Below are positions 1 to 11,153 of a stretch of DNA of 64,000 nt, piece after piece. A program made the translations under genes and the position numbers. Under the pieces are notes generated by a model. It saw only the letters and a list, made by a program, of their open reading frames with translations, had not been told where the DNA came from and searched no databases. Each line of letters starts with the position of its first letter. Positions within the stretch are counted from its first letter, which is position 1. Origin of the DNA: Macrosoma leucophasiata (Eukaryota; Arthropoda; Insecta; Lepidoptera; Hedylidae); NCBI GenBank assembly GCA_036365455.1, contig JAWQUS010000025.1, forward strand, positions 25,828,001-25,892,000, in the 5' to 3' direction.

Positions 1-164
1 AGGAATTAATTAAATTATTTTAATAGGTCATCATTTAGAAAGTCATTAAGATTATAGTATAATTTTTCAAGAAGGAAATTATGGGAGTTTTCTCCTAAAT
101 ATCGTCACCTCAAAAATGGCACGGATCGTTGAGGGCAGCTTGTTATATATAATATTTTAACGAA

Positions 165-263
165 TACTTTACACCATTATCTCTGATAACCCCTACCCGG
201 GCATCGAACCCAGGACCTCAGCATAGTAGTAGTATCCTGCAACCACTACGCTACCGAGGCAGT
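165..263 (-). mobile_element. SINE family A, head fragment
   Basis: Read on the minus strand this gives the tRNA-like head of family A: an A-box-like TAGCGTAGTGG followed by a B-box-like GGTTCGATGCC (GGTTCGATTCC in better copies). About 30 nt of body follow and the 3' two thirds are absent. The same head occurs near 16.5 kb and 25.4 kb, which makes the family assignment firm. Confidence 0.75.
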
Positions 264-394
264 TTATTTTTTTTTTTTAAGTTTACAAAACTTAAGATTT
301 TTTTTCATTTAACTCATGCAATTCAAATACAAATGTTAATGGTAATTCTAGAGATACTGTCGAAGCTCATATATTTTTTAACTGCAAAATGTAA

Positions 395-956
395 TAGGTT
401 GGGGAAAAAGTCTTTTCGCATTATGTGTGTGTAGTGGGATTGGAAGGCCATTATTCATTATGAGCTATTACCACCAGGCAGGACTTTCGATTCTGAACTC
501 TACTGCGAACAACTGATGAGATTAAAGCAAGAAGTTGAGAGAAAGCGGCCGGAATTAATCAACAGAAGGGGTGTGGTGTTTCATCATGATAACGCTAGAC
601 CTCACAAATCTATAGCCACTCAGCAAAAATTAAGAGAGTTTGGCTGGGAGATGTTAATGCATCCGCCGTATAGTCCTGACCTTGCGCCTTCAGATTTCCA
701 CCTGTTTCGGTCTCTTCAGAATTCTTTATGCAATGTTAGGTTAACATCACGAGGGGACTGCCAAATCCACTTGTCGCGGTATTTTGATGAGAAGTCCCAA
801 AATTTTTATAGCAATGGGATCATGTTCCTACCTACAAGATGGCAAAAGGTTATCGAACAAAATGGTACATACATACTTAGTTAAATTTAAATAAACTATA
901 TTAAAAAATGTTTTGAATTATCTTAAAAAATGCGAAGAAACTTTTTCCCCAACCTA
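395..956 (+). mobile_element. mariner deletion derivative with both terminal inverted repeats
   Basis: Both ends are present as inverted repeats, GGTTGGGGAAAAAGT at 397 and ACTTTTTCCCCAACC ending at 954, bordered by TA on each side as expected for Tc1/mariner insertion. The copy is about 560 bp, against about 1.14 kb for the related copy at 30.8-32.0 kb. The left terminal repeat runs directly into the middle of the transposase gene, so the N-terminal DNA-binding half and the first catalytic Asp are deleted. The terminal sequence suggests the cecropia/mellifera side of mariner, but that subfamily call is only inference. Confidence 0.9.
433..884 (+). pseudogene. mariner transposase, C-terminal catalytic half (pseudogene)
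   Basis: The reading frame encodes the second half of a DD34D transposase, the enzyme that cuts and pastes mariner DNA in the nucleus. The motif HHDNARPH carries the second catalytic Asp and YSPDLAPSDFHLF the third, with exactly 34 residues between them. An uninterrupted frame runs from 516 to 884, and its 5' extension back to about 433 contains a TAG where the 31-kb copy has a Trp codon. No first catalytic Asp or helix-turn-helix remains, so it cannot make active enzyme. Its third-Asp region is intact, whereas the 31-kb copy has lost it. Confidence 0.9.
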
Positions 957-2550
957 ATATAATACACCCCAAAACGACCCAAATCTAAATCAACGTCTAG
1001 AAACTTGTCTTGTAACCAAGTGATTGTTAGTAAGTAAATTATTAACATCTTCATCAATCTAGTCCGGTCGGGTGCAAAAACTTCCCGGTTTCAACCCTTG
1101 CATTCAATGTCTCCAGTCGGGCCGATTTTGCCCGATCGCTTCCCTTGTGAATATTAAACAGACGTATCGATATACAGGGTGGATTAGAAGCGATCGTGGG
1201 AATCATTTACGGTCCAACCGGCCGGGTGGTTGAAGGTTTTGAAAATTTTAACACTGGAGGATTTTATATTGCAGTTGGTGTGTTAATTTGTACCTAACTT
1301 GTAATTATTTTTTCTGATTAATTTTCAATTCACTTCAACAACTTATTCCTTCTAGTGTTGGAAGTAGTAGTAGAAAGTATTTTTCAAATACAAACAAAAC
1401 TATACTATAGTTTAACTTTTCAATCTAGGGTCCTGAACTTAACGTCACCATTAAATGGAAATCCCTCAATAAAGTGTATCCTAAATTTGCATGTCACAAA
1501 TAATGTACTTTTAATTGGTGATGACATTCAGTATTATGACATAACTATTTTATTTCTAAAATAGTAGATAATTCGAAACAACATTTCGAACTTTTGAACT
1601 TTATGGATACTGAAGTTTTTAGGAAACGTGTTATGGATAGTATTTTTTTCTGAAGTTCCCGAGAGATGTTTGAAGAGACTCCCGATTATTAATATTCAAA
1701 CTGAAGCGCTGCTGAACAATTGTTTTTATCAGCAGATATATTGCCAAATGCTGAAGAGTTTACCGCTCTACTACTGGAGCTCAACCAAAAATTACATCAT
1801 AATGACCTAGTCTTTTATTTTTACATACTAAAATGTACCTACTACCAATCAAAGTTCACCGTTCAATAAACTATACGACTTTATAATTTCTGGCACACAT
1901 ACCATTGAAATTTCTTGTTTCATAGAGATGTTTGCTATGCTTTGTTTGCTTCATGACACAAAGACGAACTGCTGAGCCTCTTTACTAAACAGCGCCGTTC
2001 AACTAGCGGCCTAGACGATATTCAGCCCATTCATATTTAATGGACGAGCTTATAGATGCCTGCGACATATACGTACTATGACATTATATTATAAACAATA
2101 GAAACGTAATCTGATCACGCTAATTGGCAATAAACATTAACCATAATTATATCGTTTAACCAAAACGCAAATCTGCCCACTTAATTGCCACACTAAAACC
2201 AAATCAGGACATCACAAAAGCTAATTGCGTTTCAGCAAATAATTGGAAATTTTATAATCATCATGTATACGCGTTGCGGTCATATTGGCCTGTGAATTAC
2301 GGGTTACAGATGCAAAATTTCAATGTACCTAAATTGGAAAGGACATTCTCGTTTTACATAACGTTCTGTGTTAATGTCTCGATGTATATAAAAGATCTTA
2401 TGTAATGATAGATGTTAAGTCAACAAAATTAATTTGGATTTTTGTGATACGTTTTTCTTTTTTTAGGCTTTTGGATAGGGTATCAACAATAAGTTAAAAA
2501 AATGGTGAAGTGCGAGTCGGAATCGAGCACGAAATGTGCCGCACCAATAT
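957..2550. other. no recognisable gene
   Basis: AT-rich DNA with stop-dense frames. I recognise no domain, RNA gene or repeat of the families named here. Short frames at 1355-1564 and 1628-1810 look like chance. Confidence 0.5.
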
Positions 2551-2554
2551 CTGT

Positions 2555-2656
2555 TAAAAACGGCGGTAACTCTGTGGTAGTTATTATGGGACCATATATT
2601 ACCATCTAACCAGAACACGATAGTGGTGAACACTACTATTTGGCGGCAAACAGACG
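2555..2656 (-). mobile_element. family B fragment, degraded
   Basis: It matches the minus strand of the B centre, with the signature of a GTGGTGAACACTA block followed by TTTGGCGGCA. The tail and head are missing and substitutions are frequent, so this is an old copy. Confidence 0.55.
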
Positions 2657-3305
2657 GTTTGTATAACAGAAAAAAAATTGTTTCGCGAAAATTTAAAGAA
2701 AACTTAACGAACATGTTTACTTTTCTAATGTAAACCTAATGGCGCTTAAAATAACGATCAGACATCAATTGTCGTTTTAAACATTTGGATCGGTAGGAAT
2801 TGATGATTGAATTTGGCAACAAATTATCAGTAACAATTTACATTGCACCCGGCGATAGTTCCAATACAGACATTTTAAAATTCCAAAAGCTTTAAATCAA
2901 ATCCGAAATCGGATCTCGAATCGAAAAATTGTTCGAATAAAAATACAAATAGGTCAACACACAAGACGTTCTAAAATGTTAAAACGCCAACAATGTCAAT
3001 TTTAGTTCGAAAAGTCTGCAAAACATGCCGATTTGCTCTATTTGCTTACAATTCCGGAGCTGTATCGATACTATTATATTATGCAGAGAATCATAGGTTT
3101 AGAAATGTCAAAGATAGCTGGTATGGCTCCAAGTAAACGTTGGCTAAGCGCCAAAGATATGTCATTTGAAAAGAAGAAAACGTGTCCCTTTCTTTATTTG
3201 ACAACGATTCTCAATTTTAGGAAAACCGTATCGCTTGGTAGCTTGAAGTTTTTGTTTTATTACAGTATAGAATTTTGAAATAGGTCAAATTAATAGTTAG
3301 TTATT
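2657..3305. other. no recognisable gene
   Basis: AT-rich with no motif I can name. The 81-codon frame at 3033-3278 has no recognisable domain. Confidence 0.45.
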
Positions 3306-3462
3306 TTCCGACTAGTGGCACTCAAGTCCAGGTCCAAGTTGATATGCATCTGTGCCAGAAATTACACGGCTTTACATAACCACACCGCCATTTAGCGGGT
3401 TGGTAATACGGTAGTACCTAACGCCCACGTGCTTTTTCACTTGAGCTCCACTACCAGTAAGA
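3306..3462 (-). mobile_element. family B fragment, degraded
   Basis: Minus-strand B remnant that retains the head (TTACTGGTAGTGGAGCTC on the minus strand) and part of the centre. It is internally shortened. Confidence 0.6.
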
Positions 3463-4584
3463 AATTGCGAGAAATTGGTAACCTATCATTATATATAACC
3501 TAATTTCGATTTTTTTTTGTTCGAATTTCATTTGTCCGAAAACGGTGTGACAAAATTTTGAATACCAGACTGTTTTATTACATTATTTTATTAGACCATT
3601 AACTCGTATTACATAATATATTTTATATGTCAGAAAAACCCATAACAGATTATCAAACTTTTTTTTCTTTTCACAGATATTTGACTTACAAATATTGTTT
3701 TTTAGATGTATTTTTCCTATTAATATTTCGAATTTAAGATAGGTAACCGAGATTGGGACCGTGGGCGACCCTGTCTTAGTCAGGTAGTTCGAAGTATGCG
3801 GCGGTATCATTAATAGTTTAAGCAAAACGTTGAGATGGATTTCAAAACGTATTGAATTTGAAAATAAGAGCAATAGAAATTCGTATTCCAAAAAAATGGC
3901 AAAAAAGTTTTCGGTAAAATGAAAATTATGACAAACGAAAAAAGGTTCAATTTTGGACTCATTTTCGGACAATATAATTTCGAATTTAAGATAAACCCGA
4001 AAAATTGCATGAAAAGCATCAGTTCAGACTTAAAAACTCAAGATAAGCATCACAACATTGTCACCATTTCCTTAGCAATGTAAAACTATACTGGATAAAA
4101 TCGAATGAAACTAATTACGAAGGACAATGAAGCGCCGGCGATTTCTGTTAACAATGGACCTTGTTCCTCGTAAAAATGACTAGCGTATCTGATTTCTCGA
4201 CTCTTCATCTTCCATTCGTTTGTAAATAATTGTTGGTTCCTATTGTATATTGTAGATGCTTCAGCCGTTTCAGGTGTCGGATGGCGTTGATTTTACCTTT
4301 GTAACTTCGAATGTATAATTCAGAGGAAGGTGGGTATGTGCTTTTTTTGAAATGTGAGGGTATGTTTTTGCCACCTTCATTACACAAAAAAATATACGTG
4401 GATGGAAAGTGAATATTGCATATAGACATCTACATTAAAGTGCAGATGCGTTGCCAACTTTGAGGTCTTGGTTATTTTGGTGGCTCAGGAGTGGAGTATT
4501 AAGGATTAAGGGATAATCTTCTTTTTCTTCTCTATATCAGATATAGAAGAGATTCTCTTCTCTATCTTCTTCTCTATAGGTATA
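3463..4584. other. no recognisable gene; CT-rich patch at 4520-4580
   Basis: Nothing recognised up to about 4520. From 4520 to 4580 a low-complexity tract of TCTTC and TCTATA words follows. The frames at 3583-4019 and 4205-4429 on the minus strand have no domain signature. Confidence 0.45.
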
Positions 4585-4834
4585 TATAAAATTATCGTGT
4601 CGTGTTATGTTAGTTACCATACTTCTCCGAAACGGCTGAACCGATTCTCATGTAATTTTTTGTGCCTATTGGGTAGGTCTGAGAATAGGCCAACATTTAT
4701 TTTTCATACCCATTCACGACAAAAAAAACATTTTGTGAGTGATAAGGATGATTCTAACAAAATGTTTTTTTTGGAAATTTCATTTTTTTTATACCTCTAC
4801 GGCGTTACGAAGTTCTTTGGGCAGCTAGTAAAAT
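4585..4834 (+). mobile_element. F-type element ending in GCAGCTAGTA
   Basis: The segment carries the sentence typical of these lepidopteran elements: CGAAACGGCTGAACCGATT near the left, and GCGTTACGAAGTTC then GGGCAGCTAGTA at the right. The right end has the CTAG-type terminus of Lep1/Helitron-like non-autonomous elements. The 118-codon frame inside it is incidental. An RTE-derived origin is an alternative. Confidence 0.5.
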
Positions 4835-5270
4835 ATAAAAAAATGTTTCTTGCATGCAATACCTGTTTTAATCAATGCAAACTTTGTGCTTGTTTGCCAA
4901 TCATCTTCATAAAAAACCTAAGGTACCTTACTGAATTCTACTTTGTTCGGTAGGTACTTACGTAGATGATATAGGTGCGTGACGCAGCATACGATTTCAT
5001 AATGTAAACATAATTTACAAAATATCATGTCTACGGTGGTGAAACCTGTATCTTCTTAACCGACTTTTGATGTCAATTTGAGCTATATTCTTTACTTCAA
5101 TTCTTTTTGGAAAATAAAGGATTTTTTGATAAATAATTTTATCAATATCCGTGTTTTAAATGTAATACTACTTAGCAATATTAAGTAACTCGACATTTCA
5201 AAATATCCAAAAAGATTCAGTCGAATAAAAAATGCAGTTTTTGTATATTTTTTAGTAAGGAAGGGGGCAA
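4835..5270. other. no recognisable gene
   Basis: AT-rich sequence with no motif recognised. Confidence 0.45.
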
Positions 5271-5274
5271 AAAA

Positions 5275-5477
5275 AAATGCAATTCACATTGATGTTGAGT
5301 GATGACTGTAGCCTTTAAACACCCACATAAACACCAGAGGTCAGGTAGCGCGCGCGACGAATCAACGACGGAACACGATAGTACTAAATACTATCATTTG
5401 GCTCCAGATTAGGTAATGCTGCGGTAGCCTACGCCCTCGAGCTCCTGCACTTGTAACTACCACCTACCACCAGTAAA
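5275..5477 (-). mobile_element. family B copy, degraded
   Basis: The A-rich tail and TGCAATTCACATTGATGTT lie at the left and the ACTGGTGGTAGG head at the right, so the element points left. A part of the centre is deleted. Confidence 0.7.
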
Positions 5478-5491
5478 AGAAGAATGGATGT

Positions 5492-5842
5492 ATAATAATA
5501 ATAATAATAATGGCAACCCATTATACGTCCCACTGCTGGGCACGAGTCTCTCCCCTTTTTGGGGGTAGACCTGCAGCCTACTCCATCACGCTGCTCCAAT
5601 GCGGATTGGTGGAGGTGGGTGGGTTAGTGGCCAACCCGCTGTCGGATGTTTTCAAACTGACGACTGCTATCTGTCGATAGCAACCAGGACTGATGGCCTA
5701 ATGTGCCCCCCGAAGCACGGAAACGCGCATTTAATTTGCCACTAGCGGTCACCCACCACACTACCCGACCGCGCCCGTAGTGCTTAACCGAGTAGATCGC
5801 TTACGATCTACACCAGTTGCCGGGCCATGCGCGCTTCCAAGA
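5492..5842 (-). mobile_element. 5S-rRNA-derived SINE (family C)
   Basis: Nearly complete copy. On the minus strand the head contains CGGTTAAGC and then a TGGGTGACCGC block, the A-box and C-box region of 5S rRNA. The body passes through TATCGACAGATAGC and the GGTTGGCCACTAACCC block. It ends in GGGTTGCCATT and an ATT-rich tail, seen here as AAT repeats at 5492-5511. The family has no coding capacity and would be transcribed by RNA polymerase III and moved by a LINE. Confidence 0.8.
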
Positions 5843-6165
5843 ATGGATATAATTATCAGTAATAAAGGTCATCCCTCACTACACCACTCAACACTCTTTA
5901 CGTAAGACGATCAGGTATTTTTACCGAATCAACGTTTACGGGAACCAACACCTGTTTCAATAGGCATGTGGACAATTTATCCATTAGGTTGGACCCAACC
6001 CTTTCTAAGATAAAGCCCGTCTCTTGTGGCGACTGATCGAATTTCGCAGTGTGTTTTGTACGGTGGTGTAAGTTAAGAGGGGTCGCGATTTCCGCGAATA
6101 ATAAATTTAGTTCAAATTCAAAAATCATTCATTCTTGTGCAGTGATTGTTGATGTAATCATTGAT
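5843..6165. other. no recognisable gene
   Basis: The minus-strand frame 5898-6128 (76 codons) shows no domain I can name. No repeat family recognised. Confidence 0.4.
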
Positions 6166-6388
6166 TATAATAATAATGGCAACCCTTGATACGTCCCACT
6201 GCTGGGCATGAGTCTCTCTCCTTCTTGGGAGGAGGCCTGGAGCTTACTCCACCACGCTGCTATAATGCGGGTTGGAGATAAGGGTTAGAGACCAACCCGC
6301 TGTCGGATGTTTTCAAACCGCCCATAAGGCCTCCGACAAGATATAACGACTGCTATGTATCGATAGCGACCGGGGACAATGGCTTTTT
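6166..6388 (-). mobile_element. family C copy lacking its 5S head
   Basis: It starts with the AATAATGGCAACCC tail and stops at the TATCGATAGCG block, so the promoter head is missing. This is 5' truncation of the kind LINE-driven retroposition produces. Confidence 0.8.
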
Positions 6389-7045
6389 GTATAAATTACT
6401 TATGTCGTGCCCAGTTACAAAAGAAAAACCACACCTGACTGAAAAATTTTTACCCCTTTTTAGGGTTCCGTACTAAACAAGGAAACGTTAGTAAGAATGG
6501 TATGGTTGGTTAGGTGTTTTAAAAATATTATGGGTGTTCCAACATCATTTTTCAATTAAGTTAACTGTACGTGACTTATTAAGCTTTAAAGTGCAAATTT
6601 TCGTTAGACTCATGTGTGGGGGGGACACCTACAGACTAAACGGTTATTGTTAGAAATTCAAATTTTACGCCAATAGTAGCTACATATAACGAAATTAAAA
6701 GAAAAACTATCACACTTAAGTTGGCCTTACCAGTTTGCGAGTAATAGTCGATCAAATGTATTTTACTCAAAAATTACGAGCAAGTCCATAGAAAATATTT
6801 ATTTATTTTTTCCATTACATCTCTTACTCTGTAACTACGGAACCCTACACTGCGCGTGGCCCAACACGCACTTGACCGGTTTTTTTTATTTTACCGCTTT
6901 GTCGGCCTGATTAAGTTGTATACTTGTGCCAAATTTCATGCCCTTAGTACCAATAGTTTATGCGCTAAGCCGAGGACGGACAGACAGACAGACAGACAGA
7001 CGGACATGGCGAAACTATAAGGGTTCCCTAAAAACCCTAAAAAGC
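6389..7045. repeat. unclassified repeat J
   Basis: The stretch holding CAGTTTGCGAGTAATAGTC and ACTGCGCGTGGCCCAACACG (about 6730-6890) recurs at 29.82-29.99 kb. A CAGA tetranucleotide run (6978-7000) leads into a TATAAGGGTTCCCTAAAAAC ending. It probably derives from a non-LTR 3' region, but I cannot assign a clade. Confidence 0.5.
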
Positions 7046-7487
7046 ACTCCACTAAAGCATAGACTATAAAATACTCGTAATATTTTGTACTAAACTTACA
7101 CAATTTATTAGTTATTTCATTTTATTGATGTAATTATTGAGTCAGAGTGGAATAAAAATTGATATTTTAGAGTTAGGTATACTAATGAATAAAGAAAAAA
7201 AATCTATATAGAAATTTAAGTAAAAATCGCTGAACGATTTTAACTTGGAACAAACAAAATAGGTATATAGGTCATACATTTCTTAAATTTACTGGCATAT
7301 ACCTTTCCTGATTTCATTCCCTGAAATATTGCTCATATTGAGTCAGATATATTCGATAACCTAAAATAAATGTGTATTTGGTAAGTGTTGGCGCTCGAAG
7401 ATCTAGGACATATGTTTACTTTTAAATTGTGCTTGCGCTACCACGTGGTGATTACATAACTTATCATGTACAATTTGCTTATTACGT
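7046..7487. other. no recognisable gene
   Basis: AT-rich and featureless to me. Confidence 0.4.
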
Positions 7488-7576
7488 ACGGTCAGGTGGT
7501 AATGTACGGCCCTGTAATTTCCAGCACAGAGGCATAACACTTCAGGCCTCAGATGTGGCAATGCATCTGCATTATT
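7488..7576 (+). mobile_element. family B central fragment
   Basis: It matches only the middle of B, from GGTCAGGTGGTAATGTACGG to GCATCTGCATT. Neither end is present. Confidence 0.7.
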
Positions 7577-7767
7577 GCAATTTCACCATCGGTAAAGCAT
7601 CTTATGAATCAATCTAAAAGATTGATTTATGAGACAAGATAATTAATCTGATCCTACCCGAAGTAAAATTATTATTTTTTACACGATTCTTTAAAGAAAT
7701 GCAAGATGAAAAAAAAACTATCTAAGAGTAGACAGCATTTATTTCAAATGATATCTCTGTGCAATTT

Positions 7768-7906
7768 AGCTGGTGACGACGACTAATTGAAACCGCGAAC
7801 ACCTTTCCGCTTCAACTATTCCGTTGTTTGTCACAACACAAGAGGGGCTGGCGGCTGTGTGTAGCGTGTAACAAAGGAGAGTCGAGTGAAGTGAGTAATT
7901 GTTACA
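7768..7906. repeat. module unit 1 (long subtype)
   Basis: It begins AGCTGGTGACG and ends at GTAATTGTTACA. A consensus splice donor, GTGAGT, sits at 7891-7896 and an AG acceptor-like pair at 7768-7769. On the plus strand one frame is open here for about 55 codons after an initial TGA, but the same frame is stopped in units 2 and 3, so coding is unlikely. Confidence 0.7.
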
Positions 7907-8219
7907 ACTCCACTATTTTTATTGAAGGGCAAAATGTAAAAATGTAAGAAGTAAGTTATATTTTATTTCGTACATAACATTTTCATATATACATTTTATT
8001 ACAATAAAAGGTACTCAGTAATACTTTGGAGGTTTGAAACCATAAATAATTACGCTCTGTTTAATTTATAAGACGTTGCAGCCCCGTCTTCTAAGAGGTA
8101 AGATTGTTTTCGAAATGAATATTATCAGAACAGAAGAAAAATCACAGAGTAGCCAGTGTAACGGATGAGAGTGTCTAGCATTGTTTTACTTCAAATGATG
8201 TCTCCGTGCAATCCTGTTC

Positions 8220-8358
8220 AGCTGGTGACGACGACTAATTGAAACCACGAACACCTTTCCGTTTCAACTGTTCCGCTGTTTCTTACAACACTAGAGCGGC
8301 TGCCGGCTGTGTGTGGCGTGTAACAAAGGAGAGTCGAGTGCAGTAAGTAATTGTTACA
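8220..8358. repeat. module unit 2 (long subtype)
   Basis: Same boundaries as unit 1. The donor-like site is GTAAGT (8343-8348), a change that preserves donor consensus. In the core, TTGAAAC and GTTTCAA form a perfect 7-bp stem, where units 1 and 3 have one non-Watson-Crick pair. Confidence 0.7.
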
Positions 8359-8789
8359 TCTCCACAATTGTGACCAATTGAATGGTGAAATGTAAGAAGT
8401 ATGTAAGTTCGGTATTTGTTTTATATAGTAGAAAAGACTCCATAACTCTTTAGACTTGACAACAAGTCCTTGTCTTGTAAAAGTTATGACGCCTCATTTG
8501 TATTAAATTGCTTGTCTTTTTAAAGACTATAAAGATTGTAAGGTAATTTAGCTATTGTGCCTAAAACTGGTAAAACTGTTAATACTAGAAACCGGTAAAT
8601 TTTGAATTACAATAATAAGTTCGATATGAGTCTTCCATTTAACATGTAAGCGTTTTTATTTTAAACAAAAAGAAATATGAATAATAAAATGCTTTGCATT
8701 GTTTCATTGAAGAGAATAAAATCACAGAGTGGGCAGAATAACGAACGAGAGTGTGTACCGTCGTTTTATTTCAAATAATGTCCCTGTTC

Positions 8790-8928
8790 AGCTGGCGACG
8801 TCGACTAATTGAAACCGCGAGCACCTTTCCGCTTCAACTGTTCCGCTGTTTGTTACAACACTAAAGCGGCTAGCGACTGTGTGTGGCGTGTAACAATGGA
8901 GAGTCGAGTGAAGTGAGTAATTGTTACA
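8790..8928. repeat. module unit 3 (long subtype)
   Basis: Same boundaries, with donor-like GTGAGT at 8913-8918. Its upstream flank shares ATCACAGAGT and a CGAGAGTGT-like word with unit 2, showing that the original repeat unit was longer than the conserved part. Confidence 0.7.
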
Positions 8929-9290
8929 TTCCTTATTGAATGGTAAAATGTTAGAAGTAGGTACCTAAGTGCAATTTTATTTTGCGCAATAAAAAGACTT
9001 CGTAGCACTTTTAAAAAACACTTTAGTAAATTGAAAATGTACCTAGTAACTAACAACAAGCTCTCTTCTAAAAGTAAGGACGCCTCATTTTAATTTAGTT
9101 CGCGGTTGTACAGCTCGCATAATATTCATAATAGAACTGTGGCATACCATATAGTTATTAATATTATATACATAGTCAAAGCAATAATGCTCAATTTACA
9201 GACAGTGAAATTGATAAGAGATTTTGCCAAAGTGAAAAAAAAGGTTGAAGCTGTATTTTAAATTCTTGGATAAGTTCGAATGTACCCACC

Positions 9291-9730
9291 TTTTGAAAAC
9301 CGCGAGCACCTTTGCGCTTCAATTTTAACACTTGCAAACGTAAAAGATACTCTGGTCAGTCTCAGTATCAATCAACCAAAAATAAAGCACAATAGACAAA
9401 ATCGGTATTAAAGAAAAGACGAAAAAATCCATCATGGTTTTATAGTACAGTGTGTTGTACCGCTAGCATTGGCGACTAATTGAAACCGCGAGCACCTTTC
9501 CGCTTCAACTGTCTTCCTTTACTACATTCCATCTTAAAATAAACTCTGGTATAGCGCATTAATATCAAACAATAACAAAGCAAGTATAATAGAAAAAAAT
9601 CATAGGTATACAGTAGAAAAATACGAGAGAATTCATCATAGTTTTATATTACGGTGTCTGCAGTACGGATAGGATCGGCGACTAATTAAAACCGCGAACA
9701 CCTTTTCACTTCAACTGTCTGCTGTTTGTT
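9291..9730. repeat. module units 4-6 (short subtype)
   Basis: Cores near 9293, 9473 and 9680 keep only the block around CCGCGARCACCTTT. Units 5 and 6 share an upstream flank (ATCATGGTTTTATA and ATCATAGTTTTATA) that units 1-3 lack. Unit 6 also keeps the GCTGTTTGTTACAACACAAG extension. Confidence 0.65.
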
Positions 9731-9849
9731 ACAACACAAGAGCGACAAGCGATTTTCTATGATACTCGTTACAAGGAATATATTTGAATATCAATCAATA
9801 AAATAAATTATATCCCACTAATAGTCTAAGAGCAGAATCTAGGTTTTTT

Positions 9850-10010
9850 TTAATGTCATGGAATTGGCAAACAAGCATGCAGTTCACATTGATGTTAAGT
9901 GATAACTGCAGCCTATAGACACTTACAAACAGACTAAAGTCAAAATGCAGATGCGTTACCACTCCTGAGGCCTAAGGTGTTATGCCTCTGTGCCGAAAAT
10001 TACAAGGCCA
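9850..10010 (-). mobile_element. family B copy, 5'-truncated
   Basis: Tail and 3' half only, from GGCAAACAAGCATGCAG to the GCCGAAAATTACAAGGCC centre. The ACTGGTGG head is absent, consistent with truncation during reverse transcription. Confidence 0.8.
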
Positions 10011-10884
10011 TAAAACAAAAGTGTGTGAGGTCAACTTTCACCTATCTATTTACCAAATAAAATTTCATATATTAACAAACACGTCTTGCATACAATGCCA
10101 TGTATTGCCTGTCAAAATGTGTTCATAGCTATTATTAGGTCAATAGAAAAAAAAAAAACAAGTTTCACCCATAGGTAGAGGTAAAAGTGTAAATTTTAAT
10201 ATGTCTGAGACTTAAGTTGTAATGTCTCCGTGAACGGGGCTTAATTTAATGTTTTGAAAGTGGAAAACAAATATAATTTGAATTGAAACCCTATTTACTG
10301 AACTCATCAATCTATTGAACTCATTAACTTCGGTTAATTTGAGACTTTACTATCTATCTATCTCTATATATCTATTTCTCTTTTGAGCAACAAATTTCTT
10401 TAAACTTTGAACATTTTATAGAAAACATTTCAAGAATAACTAAAGCCTATGTTTACTCACATATTTATTTTTATCGGCCAAATACATTCAATAGTAGGTT
10501 AGGTAAATAAAGCCTCTTTTAAGGAAAACGAGTAGGATATTCATCCTGAGATCACGAGTTAAGTCCTACCCGAAGTAGATTGTTCTCTTTCTGTTTCTTT
10601 AAATGCGAGCAATTCGCTTTTTCCTCGTCCCTTTAATTTGGACCAGACGTTCAGCGCCACTAATTTTCCAAACCCAATAAGTGCTCAACACTTTTGTTGT
10701 AGCTTCCTGGATATAAATTGTTGCAGACATCCTCGCTATTGATACTTAGCTTATTGGCAAACTCAATATATCGTCTGAGGTGAGTCTTCAAAATTGCTCT
10801 CGGATTTCTCTCTGCAACTATCTTGTTTTCAGTTTTGTGGTTATGTTTTCCTGTCCTTTTTTTAACATGGTAGAGTAATAAACT
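10011..10884. other. no recognisable gene
   Basis: AT-rich. The minus-strand frame reaching 10935 overlaps the SINE next to it and shows no domain. Confidence 0.45.
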
Positions 10885-11153
10885 TTTCGCCTGTAATCCT
10901 GGAAGGGGTAGGCAGAGGTATATGCATGCATTCATTCATACATGCAAACACCCACGATTCTCCGGTTACGTTTTGGCCCATGTAACATTGGTGAGCCTAT
11001 TGACATCTCCGGGCACATTACCAAACTTCGAGGTACTGGGAAACTTCCAGAAAATGGAAAAATTCCAATAGAACCAAAGATAAAGGATTTTACACCATTA
11101 ACTCTAATATCCGGGAATCGAACCCAGGACCCCAGCGTAGTAGTAGTGGCCTG
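10885..11153 (-). mobile_element. SINE family A, nearly full length
   Basis: It has the 3' end (CCTGTAATCCTGGAAGGGG on the plus strand), the body ACGTTTTGGCCCATGTAAC, and the tRNA-like head around CGGGAATCGAACCCAGGACC. It breaks off just short of the A box. The two opposed frames covering it (10932-11183) are incidental. Confidence 0.85.

Larger units (their letters stand above)
7726..9775. repeat. six-copy array of an unclassified conserved module
   Basis: Cores sharing CGACTAATTGAAACC and CACCTTTCCGCTTCAACTG occur near 7781, 8233, 8803, 9293, 9473 and 9680, at spacings of about 452, 570, 490, 180 and 207 bp. The first three units keep about 140 bp of near-identical sequence while the DNA between them is only weakly alignable. 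The last three keep only the short core and form a second subtype whose upstream flanks resemble each other. No transposon end, SINE tail or coding domain is visible. It could be a non-coding RNA cluster, a tandem regulatory array or an old satellite. No other copy exists in the window. Confidence 0.8.

Noticed and set aside
5898..6128. 76-codon minus-strand frame
   Set aside because: No motif recognised and no sign of codon bias; left unassigned.
7768..7960. Protein-coding exon in module 1
   Set aside because: The open plus frame is stopped at the same place in modules 2 and 3, and differences among copies are not biased to synonymous sites.
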